64,000 nt of DNA. Source: Dysidea avara (lineage: Eukaryota; Porifera; Demospongiae; Dictyoceratida; Dysideidae). Position 1 is the stretch's first letter. Each line of letters begins with the position of its first letter. Positions 61,470-64,000 of the stretch are shown one piece after another. The translations under genes and the position numbers were made by a program. Below the pieces are notes generated by a model. It ran no database searches and had not been told where the DNA came from. It saw only the letters and a program-made list of their open reading frames with translations. The DNA is taken from contig NC_089281.1 in assembly GCF_963678975.1 (NCBI RefSeq), positions 25,648,765 through 25,712,764 on the forward strand, given 5' to 3'.

Positions 61470-62431
61470 TATTACTGTTTGTTGACACACAGCTGAAAAC
61501 AGTCCTTCTATTGGCAGAGCTATTTCCCCTGTCTAAATTGGGCTACACTTCATACACAGTATTGGAACCGTCTTAACCTGGTTGTACAGCCTACCCATTC
61601 CAAATTAATTTCCAGATTAAAATGTGTAATAGCTAACAACTGGTGTAATAGAGAAATTCCATACTGTCTGAATAGCCTTCAGTTCGCTTAATACATACAA
61701 TGTGCACTGCATGGTCACAGTTTATCATAAGCATTTTTCCTCTGTGCCACAAATCCTCTACGCTACTCTAAATTACCTACAGTATGGTGATAGTAAAATA
61801 TTTGTGCATACACATTCCATAACTATGTAGTTAACCACACTGTTTGTATTCAAAGCTAAAGACACATTTAAGCTTCTTTGTAATTATAGGTAGTAATTTG
61901 TCTGTGTGAGCTTTGTGACTTATATTTGATTGCATGAACATGTGGGTTAAGTATACCTCATATGTTTCTAAAGTGTGAGTCATGTGTATAGATATAGGTA
62001 TGATAGATTGGGGATCATAGTGCCGGAATTTGATTTTTGTCACCTATCTATGGTTCCAGTGTGGCATATATTGAATGGCCATTTACCATTGTTGTTTTAG
62101 TCATGTTGACAACTTTGAAAAACGGCACAAGAACCGAGGTGAGTCATCTAGATTACTTTGGAGTTATGGCACAATACCAGCCGATGGCACTCCATTTATT
62201 GTGATCAGTTCGCAAGAGCTCCAGTGTCAACGTGGTCAACCAAAAAAGTATCATGTCAAAGAAGTATGCTAATTAATACCTTAACTGTACTAACATGATT
62301 AGCTAGTTTTTGTACATTTTTGTGCAGGAAGAACGCAGTGATCATGTGTATGATAAGAAACCAAGAACTCATTTGCAGAAAGGAAGAAAAGAAGGATGCC
62401 CAGCCACAGGATGTGTTAAAAAGCTCTTGAA

Positions 62432-63288
62432 GTGAGAGGTATTATTGATATAATAAGACTGTCCAAAATTCTACATACAGTATGTAGTGTAGTAATATCA
62501 CTTTTCTTACTACTGATCTGATACCAAATACATTTTAGGTGGAAATGGCAGATACTGATCTGTTACCAATACTTTGCCACAATGACATTACTCACAAGAA
62601 ACAGTTACAGCACCAACTTAACCAATAAATCTTATTTCGTGGCTTACTGCTTTTTCCACTGTACTATAATAGCTGTCTTCTAGAATTCATACCTATCTAA
62701 CTATTAGGTTTCCATTTGACATGCTACATATGCCACCATCTTGAAAACCAATTTAATTACATCATATGAAGTATTGGGTGGTATCAGGCATTTATAGCTT
62801 TACCTACTGCATACACAGGAAGTCTGGTACTGCCAAAGTAGGGCCGAAAGCAATGCTAGTATCTGTATCAATGCATCACTAATGTTATGTACTTATATTT
62901 TTAATGCTGTACGACTATGACTACAATTGCAAGTGATTATACTGCCCAGTAATCACGATTATGCAATTAATTGCATTCTGTGTATTCTGAGTTGTGTGCC
63001 TTCATTTAGAAAGGTTTAACAGTCACTCGTCTCTATTTTGTGACCTGAGGCTTCCTTTACTAGCATTACTTGTGATACAGGTAGACTCTAGGGTGATAGA
63101 AATTGGTTTGGAGTTTATTAGCTAATGTGGCTCTTGACTATATATATCATTTTCAATTATTCAATTATTTCAGTTTTTTGTGATTATTACTTATCATGAT
63201 TAGTGCTACAATTGATTAATTGCATAATTGATATAATCACACAGCTGTAGCTTTAGTTTTGCATTTTATAGAAGGTTTGTCTTTATAG
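62432..63288 (+). other. Intron 3 of the CaRF-like gene
   Basis: The donor AA|GTGAGA and acceptor TTTATAG|G frame this 857-bp intron. It is AT-rich, with no transposon ends or open exon recognised. Confidence 0.55.
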
Positions 63289-64000
63289 GTTCCCTTCACA
63301 TACCATTCCAGTAGAATCTAAAAGAAGTGAAAAGCAGCGGGTTATTAATGACTTGAAAGAAAAGCTGGCAAGCAAATCAGTGGAGGGATTGCCCACTTAT
63401 TTTGTTACTCTTCCTATGGAGTCAGTACATAACCACAAACTGATAGGGGCAACAAGGCGCATGAATTCTGACATCAGAAATAAAGTCCAAGAGTTCGTAT
63501 CTGACAATATCACTAATACCAAACTCATTAAAAGACTTTTAAGAAAGTACGTGCAACGCCAGTATTCGTCAGATGTTGTAAAGCCACATGTCACAGACCG
63601 TTCCTATTATCCACATGAGCGGGACATTACCAACTGTGTACACAGTATCATGTCAGCTGGTAAATATTCCCATTTAGATCAATTAAATTTGGAGAAGATA
63701 GTCACAGACTGGATAGTTAGTGATACAACTAAACCAATTGAAGAGAGGACTAAAGTATACTATAGGAAGTCCAGCACAGAATTTGAAGGTGATGCTTTGT
63801 CGTCTGTTGAAGCTGTTATAGGAACTATAGAGACATAGCAGATGTTTCGAAACAAGGGTTTAGTGGTGATATTGATCATGACACAGAAAGTGAAGATGAG
63901 GAAAATGAGACTGATCTTTCTCAAGCTTCTACAACAGGCAGTACTTTTCTTTTTGTATATCAAGAACCATGGCAGTAGAAATTACTTCTGAAGTATGGAA

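Larger units (their letters stand above)
60021..63978 (+). pseudogene. CaRF-like (ALS2CR8-type) gene, frame-disrupted copy
   Basis: Exons 60021-60187, 62101-62263, 62328-62431 and 63289-63838 join in phase to 327 residues. Exon 2 has the SHVDNFEKRH and LLWSYGTIPADGTPF pattern, and exon 3-4 the GCPATGCVKKLLKFPSH junction; these fit the N-terminal CaRF/ALS2CR8 domain as I know it, a DNA-binding-like family that is abundant in sponges and joined to a MULE-transposase-like region. Exon 4 continues with LKEKLASKS and PHERDITNCVHS. The main frame stops at 63838, but from about 63800 a second frame continues with an acidic stretch (SEDEENE) and FLFVYQEPWQ, then TAG at 63976-63978, then KLLLKYG. The family has an uninterrupted Trp-Gln-Arg/Lys-x-Leu-Leu there. 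So one frame shift and one nonsense change are inferred, unless sequence error explains them. The gene runs off the window. Confidence 0.65.

Overview
The window is AT-rich animal DNA with GT-AG introns. It carries animal signalling and apoptosis families: GIT-type ArfGAP, CARD plus NB-ARC, AMN1/FBXL-type leucine-rich repeats, a C45 Ntn hydrolase and a CaRF-like gene. Very short introns in some genes, dense small non-autonomous DNA transposons, and CARD/NB-ARC and CaRF-like genes together suggest a basal metazoan, most likely a demosponge. That assignment is inference; no marker gene for species is present. No bacterial operon, CRISPR array, rRNA gene or intact tRNA gene was seen.

Layout. Bases 1-16200 hold no gene I can defend; they are filled with inverted-repeat (MITE or foldback) elements, tRNA-derived SINE pieces and one possibly decayed coding stretch (6811-7510). 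A plus-strand gene at 16258-28294 encodes three CARD-like death folds and can end in either of two terminal exons: a short one with its own poly(A) signal (24811-24980) or a large NB-ARC ATPase exon (26427-28294). Bases 28295-36004 are repeat-rich and hold copies of a 159-bp module and a decayed copy of one GIT exon. A minus-strand GIT gene of 18 exons fills 53785-36005; its introns contain a complete hAT-type element with 8-bp target duplication, near-identical SINEs, a 460-bp tandem duplication and a long-TIR MITE.

From 53.7 to 64 kb the organisation changes to tightly packed genes: GIT (minus) and a secreted/lysosomal C45-type hydrolase (plus, 53911-56508) diverge from a 125-bp gap; the hydrolase converges with an LRR gene (minus, 59829-56610) with 101 bp between stop codons; the LRR gene diverges from a CaRF-like, transposase-related gene (plus, from 60021) across 191 bp. 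The CaRF-like copy has a reading-frame break and an in-frame stop before it runs off the window.

Exon models were built by hand: each junction was checked for GT/AG and for phase agreement, and each total coding length is divisible by three (GIT 727 aa, C45 436 aa, LRR 585 aa, CARD/NB-ARC 1160 aa or 594 aa). Functional names rest on recognised motifs and remembered family patterns, not on a database search.
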